This document shows positions 1-9,565 of a stretch of 64,000 nucleotides of DNA, one piece after another; within the stretch, counting starts at the first letter, position 1; every line of letters begins with the position of its first letter. Both the position numbers and the translations under genes were made by a program. The stretch is from Bacteroidota bacterium (GTDB lineage: Bacteria > Bacteroidota > Bacteroidia > B-17B0 > Aurantibacillaceae), in contig JANYBY010000119.1 of the NCBI GenBank assembly GCA_025360565.1, positions 23,907 to 87,906 on the forward strand, in the 5' to 3' direction. The notes under the pieces were generated by a model. It was not told where the DNA came from. It made no database searches and saw only the letters and a list, made by a program, of their open reading frames with translations.

Positions 1-2
1 CG

Positions 3-1625
3 TTTGCGCAAACCAATCTTAACGAAATTAATTATGGTGTAATAAGCAGGTTTAAACCAAGCATAAAAGATGCGTTTAAATTTGGCGACCTACCGGAAAT
101 TAAAGACAGTGTAAAACGTTTAAAGGATATTAAATACGGAATTGTAAGTCAGCCATTGTTTCCAAAATACCAGGTGCAGCCCATTGCCCCGGCAAAAATT
201 CAGAACGAACCTTTAACAAAATTATACCGTTCCTTATTAAAAGTTGGGTACGGCCCAATTTACAATACGCCTTACGGCGAGTTTTGGATAAGTAATACAC
301 GAAACAGAGATAAGAGTTATGGCGCTCACCTAAAACATTTATCAAGCACCAATCACTTGCAGAACGTGGGTTATGGAGGTTACAGCGATAATGTCGCAAG
401 TGTTTTCGGAAAACAATTTTATAAAAAGCATACGCTCAGCGGCGAATTTAATTATGAACGTAACGTTATACACTATTATGGTTATGACACTAGCATCAAT
501 AAAATAAGCGACAAAAATTACACCAAGCAGCGCTATCAATTATTTGAACCAAAATTGCAATTGGTAAGTCATTACACCGACAGCAGTCATATCAATCATG
601 AAATAGGATTAAAATATTATAATCTTCAGAACCTGAACCGGGAAGAAGAGAACAATTTTAATTTAAATACTAATTTAAATGGCTTTGTACAAAAAGAAAA
701 AGTGGGTGTTAATTTTTCTACAGATTATTACAACCATAAACAAAGCCGAGATACGTTAAATGATCTAATAGTAACCCTATCGCCTTATGTTGAAGCGAAT
801 GGAAAAAGATATAAAACCAATCTGACCATTAACACAACACTGGAAAAATTTAAACAAGGGGTAACAGGCTTTTATAATTTTGAAGGGAAGGCGAGTTACG
901 ATGTATATGAAAACATAATCATTCCGTATGTTGAAGGCGGCGGAGGTACAGGAAAAATAATTAAAAACAGTTTCAGAAGTTTAAGCAAAGAAAATCCTTT
1001 TGTTGACAGCTCTTTAAATTACACGAACACACTTCTAAAATATTATGGTGTACTTGGGGTAAAAGGAAATTTAAGCAATAATACGTCTTACGATGCAAAG
1101 GCCAGTTACGCGCAATACGATAGCATGCATTTTTTTGTCATCGATTACAGCAAAACAATTCAAATGAACAATCGCTTTAAGGTGATCTACGATAACACAA
1201 GCCTTTTAACCATTAGCGGACAAATAAAACATCAGCCAAATGCAAAATTAAATTTGATCGCTAAAGGGAATTACTATATCTACAAAACAAAAAACGAAAT
1301 ACGCGCGTATCAAAAACCCGATTTTGATTTTACATTCTCAGGAATTTATAATTTACAAAGTAAAATTATTTTCAGGATGGATATTTTTGTAATGGGTAAT
1401 CAGTGGGCATTATCGCAGGTAACCGACGCGGGCATCACCTCAATTAAGCCGGCACAAATACATGGTTATGGCGACGCGAATATAGAAGTAGAATACCGTT
1501 ACAGTAAAATGCTGAGTTTCTTTGTACGCGCTAATAATATTGCCAACCAACGCTATTATCGTTGGGATCGATATCCAAGTCAAAGGCTTGGGTTAATGCT
1601 GGGCTTAACCTTTGTGCCGTTTTAA
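3..1625 (+). CDS. Outer-membrane beta-barrel protein, TonB-dependent-receptor-like (5' partial)
   Basis: The reading frame is open from the first bases of the window, so the gene starts outside it; a TTG codon at 156 is an internal leucine, not a start. The visible 540 residues are rich in alternating aromatic/polar strands typical of an outer-membrane barrel, and the end (RANNIANQRYYRWDRYPSQ... closing in VPF) resembles the last strands of TonB-dependent receptors, with a terminal Phe. No plug domain or TonB box is visible because the N-terminus is missing. It is followed 67 bp later by feoA, so it might belong to an iron-related group, but this is inference. Membership of the TonB receptor-like family is likely; the substrate is unknown. 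Confidence 0.7.
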   Translation, partial: FAQTNLNEINYGVISRFKPSIKDAFKFGDLPEIKDSVKRLKDIKYGIVSQPLFPKYQVQPIAPAKIQNEPLTKLYRSLLKVGYGPIYNTPYGEFWISNTRNRDKSYGAHLKHLSSTNHLQNVGYGGYSDNVASVFGKQFYKKHTLSGEFNYERNVIHYYGYDTSINKISDKNYTKQRYQLFEPKLQLVSHYTDSSHINHEIGLKYYNLQNLNREEENNFNLNTNLNGFVQKEKVGVNFSTDYYNHKQSRDTLNDLIVTLSPYVEANGKRYKTNLTINTTLEKFKQGVTGFYNFEGKASYDVYENIIIPYVEGGGGTGKIIKNSFRSLSKENPFVDSSLNYTNTLLKYYGVLGVKGNLSNNTSYDAKASYAQYDSMHFFVIDYSKTIQMNNRFKVIYDNTSLLTISGQIKHQPNAKLNLIAKGNYYIYKTKNEIRAYQKPDFDFTFSGIYNLQSKIIFRMDIFVMGNQWALSQVTDAGITSIKPAQIHGYGDANIEVEYRYSKMLSFFVRANNIANQRYYRWDRYPSQRLGLMLGLTFVPF

Positions 1626-1692
1626 CAATAGCGGTAATTTAATACCACTTTTAAGGTATTTCCCAGCAAGCACGGTTTACCTAACTTTAAGT

Positions 1693-1929
1693 ATGCCTAA
1701 TTCAACATCGTTAGCACTGTTAAAACCCGGTGAATTTGCCATTATCAGATCTTTCAGTAATATTGATCTTTGTAATAAATTAATGGAAATGGGCTGCTTA
1801 ACGGGAGAAATAGTTAGTGTAGTAAAAACTGCTCCTTTCGGATGCCCAATATCCATAGGCCTTGGCGGCCACGAGCTTAGTTTGCGCAAACAAGAAGCCG
1901 AAATGGTTTTAGTTGAACTGGTCCCATAA
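1693..1929 (+). CDS. feoA: FeoA ferrous iron transport accessory protein
   Basis: A 78-residue SH3-like FeoA domain protein thought to assist the FeoB ferrous iron permease on its cytoplasmic side. It shows the family pattern of an N-terminal LKPGEFAIIRSF strand, LCNKLMEMGCLTGEIVSV and a C-terminal strand LSLRKQEAEMVLVE. The ATG at 1693 (MPNSTS) gives the usual FeoA length; an upstream GTG in frame at 1612 would add 27 residues lying over the end of the previous gene and is unlikely. It overlaps the start of feoB by 17 bp, so the two are probably translated together. Confidence 0.93.
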   Translation: MPNSTSLALLKPGEFAIIRSFSNIDLCNKLMEMGCLTGEIVSVVKTAPFGCPISIGLGGHELSLRKQEAEMVLVELVP

Positions 1930-3952
1930 ATTTTTGTCGCCTATAAAAAATAATCAAATAAGGGTTGCTTTAATTGGTAATCCTAACGCCGGAAAATCCA
2001 GCCTGTTCAACGCACTTACCGGTTTAAAGCAAAAAACCGGAAATTACGCGGGCGTTACGGTAGATAAATTTGAAGGACAAACACAGATCCGTGTTAGTGA
2101 CCAGGAGTTTAATCTTTCTATTATTGATCTGCCCGGCATTTACAGCCTTAACGCCAAAACAATGGATGAGCAGGTGGCCTGTTCGGCGCTTTTAAATGAT
2201 TCGGAAAAAATTGACACGGCTGTTGTTGTTTTAGATGCCTCTAATCTTAAACGAAGCCTGTTAATTGCAACGCAGGTAATTGATCTGAAGTACAAAACGG
2301 TTGTGGCATTAAATATGATGGATGAGGCGGAGAAGCAGAAAATAATGATCGATATTAAAGGGCTTGAACAAACTTTAGGGGTTGAGGTTGTACCTATCAA
2401 TTCGCGCGATAAAGTTGGCATCACAAACCTGAAAGAGGCCATAATCAGGGCAAGACAGAGCAACAGTTTTTTTTACGACATCACAGCCTATAATAAAGCC
2501 TTGCCGTTTAATTACCGATCAACTATTTCGGCGAATAATTTTTCTGATGCAAAAAACAATTCAGAGTTTTTTAATAAAGATCAAACTTATCGTTTCAATA
2601 CTATTAATTATCTGACCGCAAAGTATGTAAATAGCCCGAAAAAATTATTGCTTCAGGATATTTCTTCGCGCATAGATAAATATGTTACGCATAAATTTTT
2701 TGGTTATCTGATCTTGCTCATCGTTTTATTTTTAGTGTTCCAATTCATTTTTTATGTTGCCGAATATCCAATGAGCTGGATCGAATCTGCTTTTCTGCAG
2801 TTTCAGCATTTTACGGCCGGCATTTTACCGGCCGGGCAATTAAACGATATGCTTGTAAACGGGGTAATAGCCGGTATTAGCGGGGTAGTGATGTTTGTGC
2901 CGCAGATCGCGCTTCTGTTTTTATTCATTGGTTTTTTGGAAGATTCGGGTTACATGGCGCGTGCCAGTTTTATAATGGATAAACTTATGCGCAAATTCGG
3001 GCTTAATGGAAAATCGGTGATCCCCCTCATCAGCGGCACTGCCTGCGCGGTTCCTTCCATCATGGCCACCCGCACCATCAGCAATTATAAGGAGCGTTTA
3101 ATAACGGTTTTCGTATTGCCGCTTATAAGCTGCTCGGCAAGGCTCCCCGTTTATACATTGATAATTTCTTTGATCTATTCGGGTAATTCTTTTTTTGGGA
3201 TCTTTAATATTAAAGGGCTTGTACTAATGGCTATGTATTTGATCGGATTTATTGTAACACTGATAGCCGCCTTTGTGCTTTCAAAAATAATAAAGACAAA
3301 AGAAACTTCTTTTTTTGTAATGGAAATGCCCGTCTACCGTTTACCGCTCTTAAAAAATATTGGCATCATGGTGGTAAGCAAAGTAAAAGTGTTTATAGTT
3401 AATGCCGGAAAAATTATTTTAGCCATCTCGATCATACTTTGGTTTTTGAGCTCGCATGGCCCCGGCGAAAAATTTACACAAGCTAATTCTCAAATTTCAC
3501 AAATAAAAAATTCGCAAACCAACAAGCAGGAATTAAAACGTTTAAAAATTGAACAGCTCGAAAATTCTTATGTTGGCATTCTTGGAAAATGGATTGAGCC
3601 CGTTATTAAACCAATGGGGTTTGATTGGAAAATTGGCATCGCGCTTATTACATCCTTTGCGGCCCGTGAAGTATTTGTTGGCACAATGGCCACTATTTAT
3701 GGAACGGAAGAAAAAGGAAGCGGCATAAAACAAAAATTAGCGGAAGAAAAAGACGCGAACGGAAAAGCGGTGTATACCACCGCCGTGTGTTGGGCCCTGC
3801 TGTTATTTTACGCCTTTGCCCTGCAATGCATGAGCACGATCGCCACAGTAAAACGAGAAACAAAAAGTTGGAAATGGACTTTTTTACAATTGGTATTTAT
3901 GACCTCTCTTGCATATTTATCTGCCTTTACAGCCTTTCACTTGCTTTCTTGA
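1913..3952 (+). CDS. feoB: FeoB ferrous iron transport protein
   Basis: Inner-membrane Fe(II) transporter of 679 residues with an N-terminal G-protein domain and a C-terminal membrane domain. G1 is GNPNAGKS at about residues 22-29, G3 is DLPG, and G4 is NMMD (normally NxxD). The membrane part carries the two FeoB gate motifs: GTACAVPSIMATR and SCSARLPVYT, with conserved cysteines, and ends in a further set of helices around ITSFAAREVFVGTMATIYG. The start used is TTG at 1913, overlapping feoA; no ATG lies before the G1 motif. A hydrophilic stretch at about residues 520-545 is low-complexity (Q/N/K). Confidence 0.96.
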   Translation: MNWSHKFLSPIKNNQIRVALIGNPNAGKSSLFNALTGLKQKTGNYAGVTVDKFEGQTQIRVSDQEFNLSIIDLPGIYSLNAKTMDEQVACSALLNDSEKIDTAVVVLDASNLKRSLLIATQVIDLKYKTVVALNMMDEAEKQKIMIDIKGLEQTLGVEVVPINSRDKVGITNLKEAIIRARQSNSFFYDITAYNKALPFNYRSTISANNFSDAKNNSEFFNKDQTYRFNTINYLTAKYVNSPKKLLLQDISSRIDKYVTHKFFGYLILLIVLFLVFQFIFYVAEYPMSWIESAFLQFQHFTAGILPAGQLNDMLVNGVIAGISGVVMFVPQIALLFLFIGFLEDSGYMARASFIMDKLMRKFGLNGKSVIPLISGTACAVPSIMATRTISNYKERLITVFVLPLISCSARLPVYTLIISLIYSGNSFFGIFNIKGLVLMAMYLIGFIVTLIAAFVLSKIIKTKETSFFVMEMPVYRLPLLKNIGIMVVSKVKVFIVNAGKIILAISIILWFLSSHGPGEKFTQANSQISQIKNSQTNKQELKRLKIEQLENSYVGILGKWIEPVIKPMGFDWKIGIALITSFAAREVFVGTMATIYGTEEKGSGIKQKLAEEKDANGKAVYTTAVCWALLLFYAFALQCMSTIATVKRETKSWKWTFLQLVFMTSLAYLSAFTAFHLLS

Positions 3953-4108
3953 CCCCCGCATAAATGCTATTATCCCCTTGGAGAGGGGATTTACGGCTGA
4001 GGCCACCATTTATATTTTGGAATTCTGCAAATAAATGGCATTTTTGTTGCCCCGCACAAACCGCTTTTAATAAAGGCAATTTGTCTTGTGGAAGCTTAAA
4101 ATTTTAAT

Positions 4109-6793
4109 ATGATCACAAAAAAAGTATTTGCGGCTTTAATGTTACTAATTTTAGCCGCCGCTTGCCATACCAATAAAAAACACACAAAGGTTGTAAAAAA
4201 CGACGATCCTGTAATTTTGCTCGATACCATTAGCGTTGTAGCGAATGAAAAACCAAAAAGAGAGATTTATAGCGCCGCTAACACCAAGCTAACCGAGATT
4301 ATCCACACACGCCTCGACGTAAATTTTGATTGGGCCAATAGCCGAATGAGCGGAGTGGCCACCCTCGATCTGAAACAACATTTTTATCCCTCGTCAAAAT
4401 TATTTTTAAACGCGAGGGGTATGGACATTGTGAAAGTGGAAGTGTATGAGTTCTTAACCGGTACGGAAACAAGTAAAGATGGGTATAAAAATATACATGC
4501 CTCTGTTCAATCGCCGAGCCAAATTATTTCGGCAAAATATATTTACGAGAACGATTCTTTAAAAATAGATCTTGGTAAGATCTTTACCGGTAAAGAAAAA
4601 TACCGTGTGGTGATCCAATATATTGCTAAACCCAACGAATTAAAAAGTGTTGGCGGTAGCAATGCCATTATGAGCGATAAAGGACTTTACTTTGTAAATC
4701 CAAAAGGGGAAAATCCTTATCTGATGCCTCAGATCTGGACGCAGGGCGAAACCCAATCCAATTCTGTTTGGTTTCCAACGATCGATAGCCCGAATTCAAA
4801 AATGACACAAGAAATATTTATGACGGTGGATGATAAATATACAACCCTATCTAACGGTTTGCTACTTGACTCCAAAAAAAATGCGAACGGCACACGTACT
4901 GATTATTGGAAAATGGACGAGCCTCACGCCCCTTATTTGGCCATGATGGCGGTTGGCCAATTTAAAAAAGTAGTGGATGAGCCCTGGAACGGGAAAGAAA
5001 TAAGTTATTATGTTGAAAAGGAATACGAGCCACACGCGAAAGGAATTTTTGGAGCTACAAAAGAAATGATCGAGTTTTATTCAAAACGATTAGGTGTACC
5101 CTATGCCTGGCCAAAGTACGCGCAGGTTGTGGCTCGAGAATATGTAAGCGGTGCGATGGAAAATACAAGCGCCACATTACATGGAGATATGGCAGTGTAT
5201 CAAACAACGCGCGAGTTGCTCGATGGCAAAAATGGAGAAGGCGTTATAGCACACGAATTATTTCACCAATGGTTTGGCGACTTGGTTACTTGCGAGAGCT
5301 GGAGCAATTTGCCACTCAACGAAAGTTTTGCAACCTATGGAGAATATTTATGGGAAGAACATAAGAACGGGCGCGACGCGGCAGATCATCACCACGAGTC
5401 AAGCCGAATGGGCTACATGCGCTCAACTAAAGAAGTGAACATGATCCGTTTTAATGTGGAAGAAAGAGAAGATATGTTCGACGGGTTTAGTTACAGTAAA
5501 GGCGGACAAATATTACACATGCTGCGCAAGGCTGTTGGCGACGATGCTTTTTTTGCTTCCTTAAAAAATTATTTAGAAACAAATAAATTTAAAAGCGCCG
5601 AAATTCACAATTTACGTTTGGCGTTTGAAGAAGTAACGGGTGAAGACATGAATTGGTTCTTTAACCAATGGTTTTTAAATAAAGGAAGGCCAAAATTAAA
5701 AGTAACGCAAAAATTCAATGAAACTTCTAAAATGATAGAGCTTACGGTGGAACAAAATCAGGATCTGAAAAATACACCGCTTTATAAATTACCAATTGAT
5801 GTGGATATTTATTTTTGGGGATTGATAACCCGAACACGTATTTGGGTAACGGAACAAAAACAAACTTTTTTTATGAAAAGCGATGGTAAACCTCAATTGG
5901 TGAACTTTGATGCCGAACACCAATTGTTATGTGATCTGGATTACGTAAGAACAAATGAAGAAAATTTATTTATGTATAAGGACGCGCCTTTGTACGGCGA
6001 TAGAAAAGAAGCCCTGAAACAATTAGAATCAAAAATGGAGGAGGCTACAGTTTTCAATTTATTTAAATGGGTGGCCGAAAACGACAAATATTTTGGATTA
6101 AGAAATTACGCGATGGATAAACTATTTACAGTTTCGAAAGAAAAACTGCCCGAAGTAAAAACCATTTTAATGAACGTGTTTAATAAAGATAGCAAAACAA
6201 GAACGCGTGCAAAAGCCCTTGGCCTGTTAAACATTAAATTTGGAGCGGATGCAGATGTTGCGCAGTTAAACGAAAAAGCCTTAACCGATGTATCCTACGC
6301 TGTTAACGGAGAAGCGCTGGAAGCCATTTGTAAAAGCAACCCTAAATTGGGAATGGAAAAAGCAAAATTGTTTGAGGGAGAAATGGGAAAAGATTTAATT
6401 TTTCCGATCGCTGAATTGTATGGAAACAATGGGGGAGACGATCAGGTTGCTTATTTTCAGAATACACTTAAATATATGAATGGATTTGAGCTGATGGGTT
6501 TTTTAAACCATTACGCAAAACTGGGCAAACGCTGTAACATGGCCTCTACCGCATTAACGGTTGCAAAAGATCTTGAATTAATTGCAAAAGGCGCAAACCG
6601 TTTTACAAAATACACAGCCCTTAAAGGAATAAAAGATATTTTAAGCGTTTGGGAAGGAAAAGAAAAAACCGCAAAAATAAAATTAGATGCGGCAAAAAGT
6701 GAAAATAAAGAAGCAAACATTTTAGAAAATGAATACAAGGTGATAAACGAAACAAAAGAGGCCCTCTCAAAATCTTATACAGCATTAAAATAA
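4109..6793 (+). CDS. M1 family metallopeptidase (aminopeptidase N-like lipoprotein)
   Basis: Zinc aminopeptidase of 894 residues, probably anchored to a membrane facing the periplasm: the N-terminus has a short hydrophobic stretch ending in a lipobox (LAAAC). The exopeptidase motif GAMEN lies at about residue 348 and the zinc site HELFH at 382-386, with the third ligand in NESFATY at 405. The C-terminal third is a helical ERAP1/HEAT-like region. Family members cut single residues from the N-terminus of peptides. The gene is followed after 13 bp by a small secreted-protein gene on the same strand. Confidence 0.93.
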   Translation: MITKKVFAALMLLILAAACHTNKKHTKVVKNDDPVILLDTISVVANEKPKREIYSAANTKLTEIIHTRLDVNFDWANSRMSGVATLDLKQHFYPSSKLFLNARGMDIVKVEVYEFLTGTETSKDGYKNIHASVQSPSQIISAKYIYENDSLKIDLGKIFTGKEKYRVVIQYIAKPNELKSVGGSNAIMSDKGLYFVNPKGENPYLMPQIWTQGETQSNSVWFPTIDSPNSKMTQEIFMTVDDKYTTLSNGLLLDSKKNANGTRTDYWKMDEPHAPYLAMMAVGQFKKVVDEPWNGKEISYYVEKEYEPHAKGIFGATKEMIEFYSKRLGVPYAWPKYAQVVAREYVSGAMENTSATLHGDMAVYQTTRELLDGKNGEGVIAHELFHQWFGDLVTCESWSNLPLNESFATYGEYLWEEHKNGRDAADHHHESSRMGYMRSTKEVNMIRFNVEEREDMFDGFSYSKGGQILHMLRKAVGDDAFFASLKNYLETNKFKSAEIHNLRLAFEEVTGEDMNWFFNQWFLNKGRPKLKVTQKFNETSKMIELTVEQNQDLKNTPLYKLPIDVDIYFWGLITRTRIWVTEQKQTFFMKSDGKPQLVNFDAEHQLLCDLDYVRTNEENLFMYKDAPLYGDRKEALKQLESKMEEATVFNLFKWVAENDKYFGLRNYAMDKLFTVSKEKLPEVKTILMNVFNKDSKTRTRAKALGLLNIKFGADADVAQLNEKALTDVSYAVNGEALEAICKSNPKLGMEKAKLFEGEMGKDLIFPIAELYGNNGGDDQVAYFQNTLKYMNGFELMGFLNHYAKLGKRCNMASTALTVAKDLELIAKGANRFTKYTALKGIKDILSVWEGKEKTAKIKLDAAKSENKEANILENEYKVINETKEALSKSYTALK

Positions 6794-6806
6794 AATTCGG
6801 AGAAAT

Positions 6807-7211
6807 ATGAAAGGAGTATTTGCAATTTGTTTTATTTTAGGCAGCTTTGTTTTTATGCGTTGCGATCAACCAAAACCTGAGATTGTAAATAATAAAGCGC
6901 TTGAAGTAGTTGAAAAGTTCAATCAAAAATGCCCTATGATGATCGATTCCGAAACACGAATTGATGGCATTGAAGTTAAAAAGCCGAACACCATTTTATA
7001 TAAATATACTTTAATGAACGTGAGTGTTGAAAATGTTGACACCACCTTATTTGAAGCTGCCTTACGGCCCGGTATTGTTAATACCTTAAAAACAAATCCC
7101 GACCTGAAAGAAATGCGCGACCTGAAAGCAAATTTTGAATATTATTATAAGGATAAGAAAAATAAATTTATTTATTCTTTCACCATTACACCAATAGATT
7201 ATAAATTATAA
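6807..7211 (+). CDS. Small secreted protein of unknown function
   Basis: A 134-residue protein with an N-terminal hydrophobic segment followed by Cys (VFMRC), which may be a weak lipobox or simply a signal peptide. The rest is soluble, with a pattern of alternating strands and one helix (TTLFEAALRPGIVNTLKTNP). I do not recognise a named family. It sits 13 bp after the M1 peptidase gene and 9 bp before an exonuclease gene, so it is probably co-transcribed with both. Confidence 0.75.
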   Translation: MKGVFAICFILGSFVFMRCDQPKPEIVNNKALEVVEKFNQKCPMMIDSETRIDGIEVKKPNTILYKYTLMNVSVENVDTTLFEAALRPGIVNTLKTNPDLKEMRDLKANFEYYYKDKKNKFIYSFTITPIDYKL

Positions 7212-7220
7212 TTCAACTCC

Positions 7221-7916
7221 ATGGCAAAAACAGTAATTGAGAAAATACTTTTTCTCGACATTGAAACGGTTCCTGTAAATTACAAATACAGCGAATTGGA
7301 TAAAACATCAAAGGAATTGTGGGATAAAAAATGGCATTTTAATAAAGAGGTTACACCCGAAAAACATTATGAAAAGGCGGGCATCTACGCTGAGTTTGCA
7401 AAAGTGGTTTGCATCGGCGTAGGATTTTATAACGGAAAAAAATTCAGGGTAAAATCCCTCGCTTCAGAGAACGAACAAGAAATCTTAAAACAATTTTCAG
7501 AATTACTGGCACAGCATTTTAATACAAGCACTCATTTATTATGCGCGCACAATGGTAAGGAATTCGATTTTCCATTTTTATGCCGTCGTTTTTTAATAAA
7601 CAATATGCCTTTGCCAAAAGTATTGCAAATTCAAGGGCTAAAACCCTGGGAAGTAAAACACATTGATACCTTAGATCTTTGGAAATTCGGGGACGTTAAA
7701 AATTTCAGCTCTTTAAATTTATTGGCGCATGCTTTAGCAATTCCTTCTCCCAAAGACGATATGGACGGAAGTTTAGTGGCCAAAACTTTTTACGAAGAAA
7801 AAAATCTAAAAAAAATTGAGACCTATTGCAAAAAGGACGTTATCACGCTGGCCCGCGTTTATAAGCGTTTTGAGGGAACAGGAAATCTAAACGATGAAGA
7901 CATTATTTTTGTGTAA
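7221..7916 (+). CDS. 3'-5' exonuclease, ribonuclease H-like (PolB exo2 type)
   Basis: A 231-residue DnaQ-like exonuclease. Exo I is FLDIETVP near the N-terminus, Exo II is in LLCAHNGKEFDFPFLCRRF, and Exo III is in YCKKDVITLARVY close to the C-terminus; the four acidic metal-binding residues (D, E, D, D) are all visible. This matches the PolB-like predicted 3'-5' exonuclease family common in Bacteroidota. It probably trims single-stranded DNA or RNA ends; the substrate is not known. No polymerase domain is attached. Confidence 0.85.
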   Translation: MAKTVIEKILFLDIETVPVNYKYSELDKTSKELWDKKWHFNKEVTPEKHYEKAGIYAEFAKVVCIGVGFYNGKKFRVKSLASENEQEILKQFSELLAQHFNTSTHLLCAHNGKEFDFPFLCRRFLINNMPLPKVLQIQGLKPWEVKHIDTLDLWKFGDVKNFSSLNLLAHALAIPSPKDDMDGSLVAKTFYEEKNLKKIETYCKKDVITLARVYKRFEGTGNLNDEDIIFV

Positions 7917-7928
7917 TTTCGGCCTTAC

Positions 7929-8924
7929 ATGAAAGCCCCCGTTATAGGTATTATTGGCAGCGGAAGCTGGGCAACAGCCCTTGCAAAATTATTTTTAAAT
8001 AATTGTCAAACCCTAAATTGGTTTATAAGGAATCAGGCGGATATTGATCACTTTAAACAAAATCACAACAATCCAAAATATTTAAGCACCGTAAGGTTCG
8101 ATGTTTCTAAAATAAATTTTTCGACCTCACTAAACGAAATTATTCAAAAGTCAGATATCATTGTTCTTACTGTTCCTTCAGCTTTTTTAAACAGTACATT
8201 TAAAACAATAAAGCGCGAAGATCTAAAAGACAAAGTAATTTTTTCTGCCATTAAGGGTATTGTTTCCGAGTATAATTTAATAGTGGGCGAGTACTTGAAT
8301 AAAATATACGAGGTGCCGTTTCAAAATATTGGGGTTATAACGGGGCCCTGCCATGCAGAAGAAGTTGCTTTGGAAAAATTAAGTTACCTAACCATCGCCT
8401 CGCAAAACAGTATCAATGCCCAAACCGTTAGTAACCTATTAAATTGCGCGTATTTAAGGTCTACTGTAAGCGATGATATTTATGGAACGGAATATTCGGC
8501 CGTTTTAAAAAATGTAGTTGCCATAGCGGGCGGTATTTGTTATGGCTTAGGCTATGGCGATAATTTTTTAGCCGTTTTAGTAAGCAATTCAATTCAGGAA
8601 ATAAAACGTTTTGTGGATGCAGTTCATCCAATAGACCGGGATATAAAAGCTTCGGCGTATTTAGGCGATTTGCTTGTAACCGCGTATTCAAAATTTAGCC
8701 GTAACCGCACTTTTGGCACAATGATAGGGCAAGGCCATTCGGTTAAAGCAGCGCAAACCGAAATGAAAATGGTGGCTGAAGGTTACTATGCTGTTAAATG
8801 CGTTTTCGAGATCAACAAAACGCATAACGTGCACATGCCAATTACCAACGCGGTGTATCAAATTATTTACAACAATAAAAATGCTGCGGCCGAAATGGAA
8901 AGCTTAACACATTTACTATCGTAA
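7929..8924 (+). CDS. gpsA: NAD(P)H-dependent glycerol-3-phosphate dehydrogenase
   Basis: Reduces dihydroxyacetone phosphate to sn-glycerol-3-phosphate, the backbone for phospholipid synthesis, in the cytoplasm. The 331-residue protein has the N-terminal dinucleotide site IGSGSWATALAKLF, the GPCHAEEVA segment, and the catalytic-lysine segment YSAVLKNVVAIAGGICYGLGYGDN followed by a C-terminal helical domain with DLLVTAYSKFSRNRTFG. The length is normal. Its stop codon shares a base with the ATG of the next gene, which encodes a PAP2-like membrane protein, fitting a lipid-metabolism pair. Confidence 0.95.
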   Translation: MKAPVIGIIGSGSWATALAKLFLNNCQTLNWFIRNQADIDHFKQNHNNPKYLSTVRFDVSKINFSTSLNEIIQKSDIIVLTVPSAFLNSTFKTIKREDLKDKVIFSAIKGIVSEYNLIVGEYLNKIYEVPFQNIGVITGPCHAEEVALEKLSYLTIASQNSINAQTVSNLLNCAYLRSTVSDDIYGTEYSAVLKNVVAIAGGICYGLGYGDNFLAVLVSNSIQEIKRFVDAVHPIDRDIKASAYLGDLLVTAYSKFSRNRTFGTMIGQGHSVKAAQTEMKMVAEGYYAVKCVFEINKTHNVHMPITNAVYQIIYNNKNAAAEMESLTHLLS

Positions 8925-9556
8925 TGAAATATTTCGCGCATACAATATCCGTTCTATTTCATCCCATGTTAATGGTTACTTACGGCTGCCTTTTATTATT
9001 TTTCGGAATAAAAAATACAGTGTTCGAATATTTAACACCCTTTGAAACCAAATGGCGAATTACTCTCATTGTTTTCGCGTTTTCATTCGCCTTTCCGGTA
9101 TTGAATATTTTTATTTTATACAAACTAAAACGTTTGCCAAGTTTAATCTTAAGCCAACAACGCGACCGAACATTCCCTTATATAATGACCTCTCTTTTTT
9201 ATTTTGGCTTATTTTATCTTTTAAAAGATATTAATATTTGGAATCCCCTTAAACTTTTTATTTTAGGCGGCGGCCTTGGCATTTTATTAAGCGCTTTAAT
9301 AAATTTAAAATTCAAAATAAGCGCACACATGGTTGGTATTGGCGGTTTACTGGGCGCTTTGATCTCGGTTTCATACTTAATAAAATTTGATATGACCTTA
9401 TTTTACATAGCAAGCATTATTATTGCAGGGTTAATAGGCACCTCAAGGCTTTATTTAAAAGAACATAAACCATATCAGCTTTACACCGGATTTTTACTTG
9501 GTGTAATTGTGCAAACAGGTTTGTTTTTTGTGTTCGAAAAAGCCAACTTTACATAA
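8924..9556 (+). CDS. PAP2-like integral membrane protein
   Basis: A 210-residue protein with about six transmembrane segments. It resembles a divergent phosphatidic-acid-phosphatase-type-2 fold: QQRDRTFP in place of the first motif, KISAHMVG in place of PSGH, and SRLYLKEHKPYQ in place of the SRxxxxxHxxxD motif, so basic and His positions are kept in order. Whether it is still an active lipid phosphatase is uncertain. The start codon overlaps the gpsA stop (TAATG), implying translational coupling. Confidence 0.7.
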   Translation: MKYFAHTISVLFHPMLMVTYGCLLLFFGIKNTVFEYLTPFETKWRITLIVFAFSFAFPVLNIFILYKLKRLPSLILSQQRDRTFPYIMTSLFYFGLFYLLKDINIWNPLKLFILGGGLGILLSALINLKFKISAHMVGIGGLLGALISVSYLIKFDMTLFYIASIIIAGLIGTSRLYLKEHKPYQLYTGFLLGVIVQTGLFFVFEKANFT

Positions 9557-9565
9557 ATAAAAAAA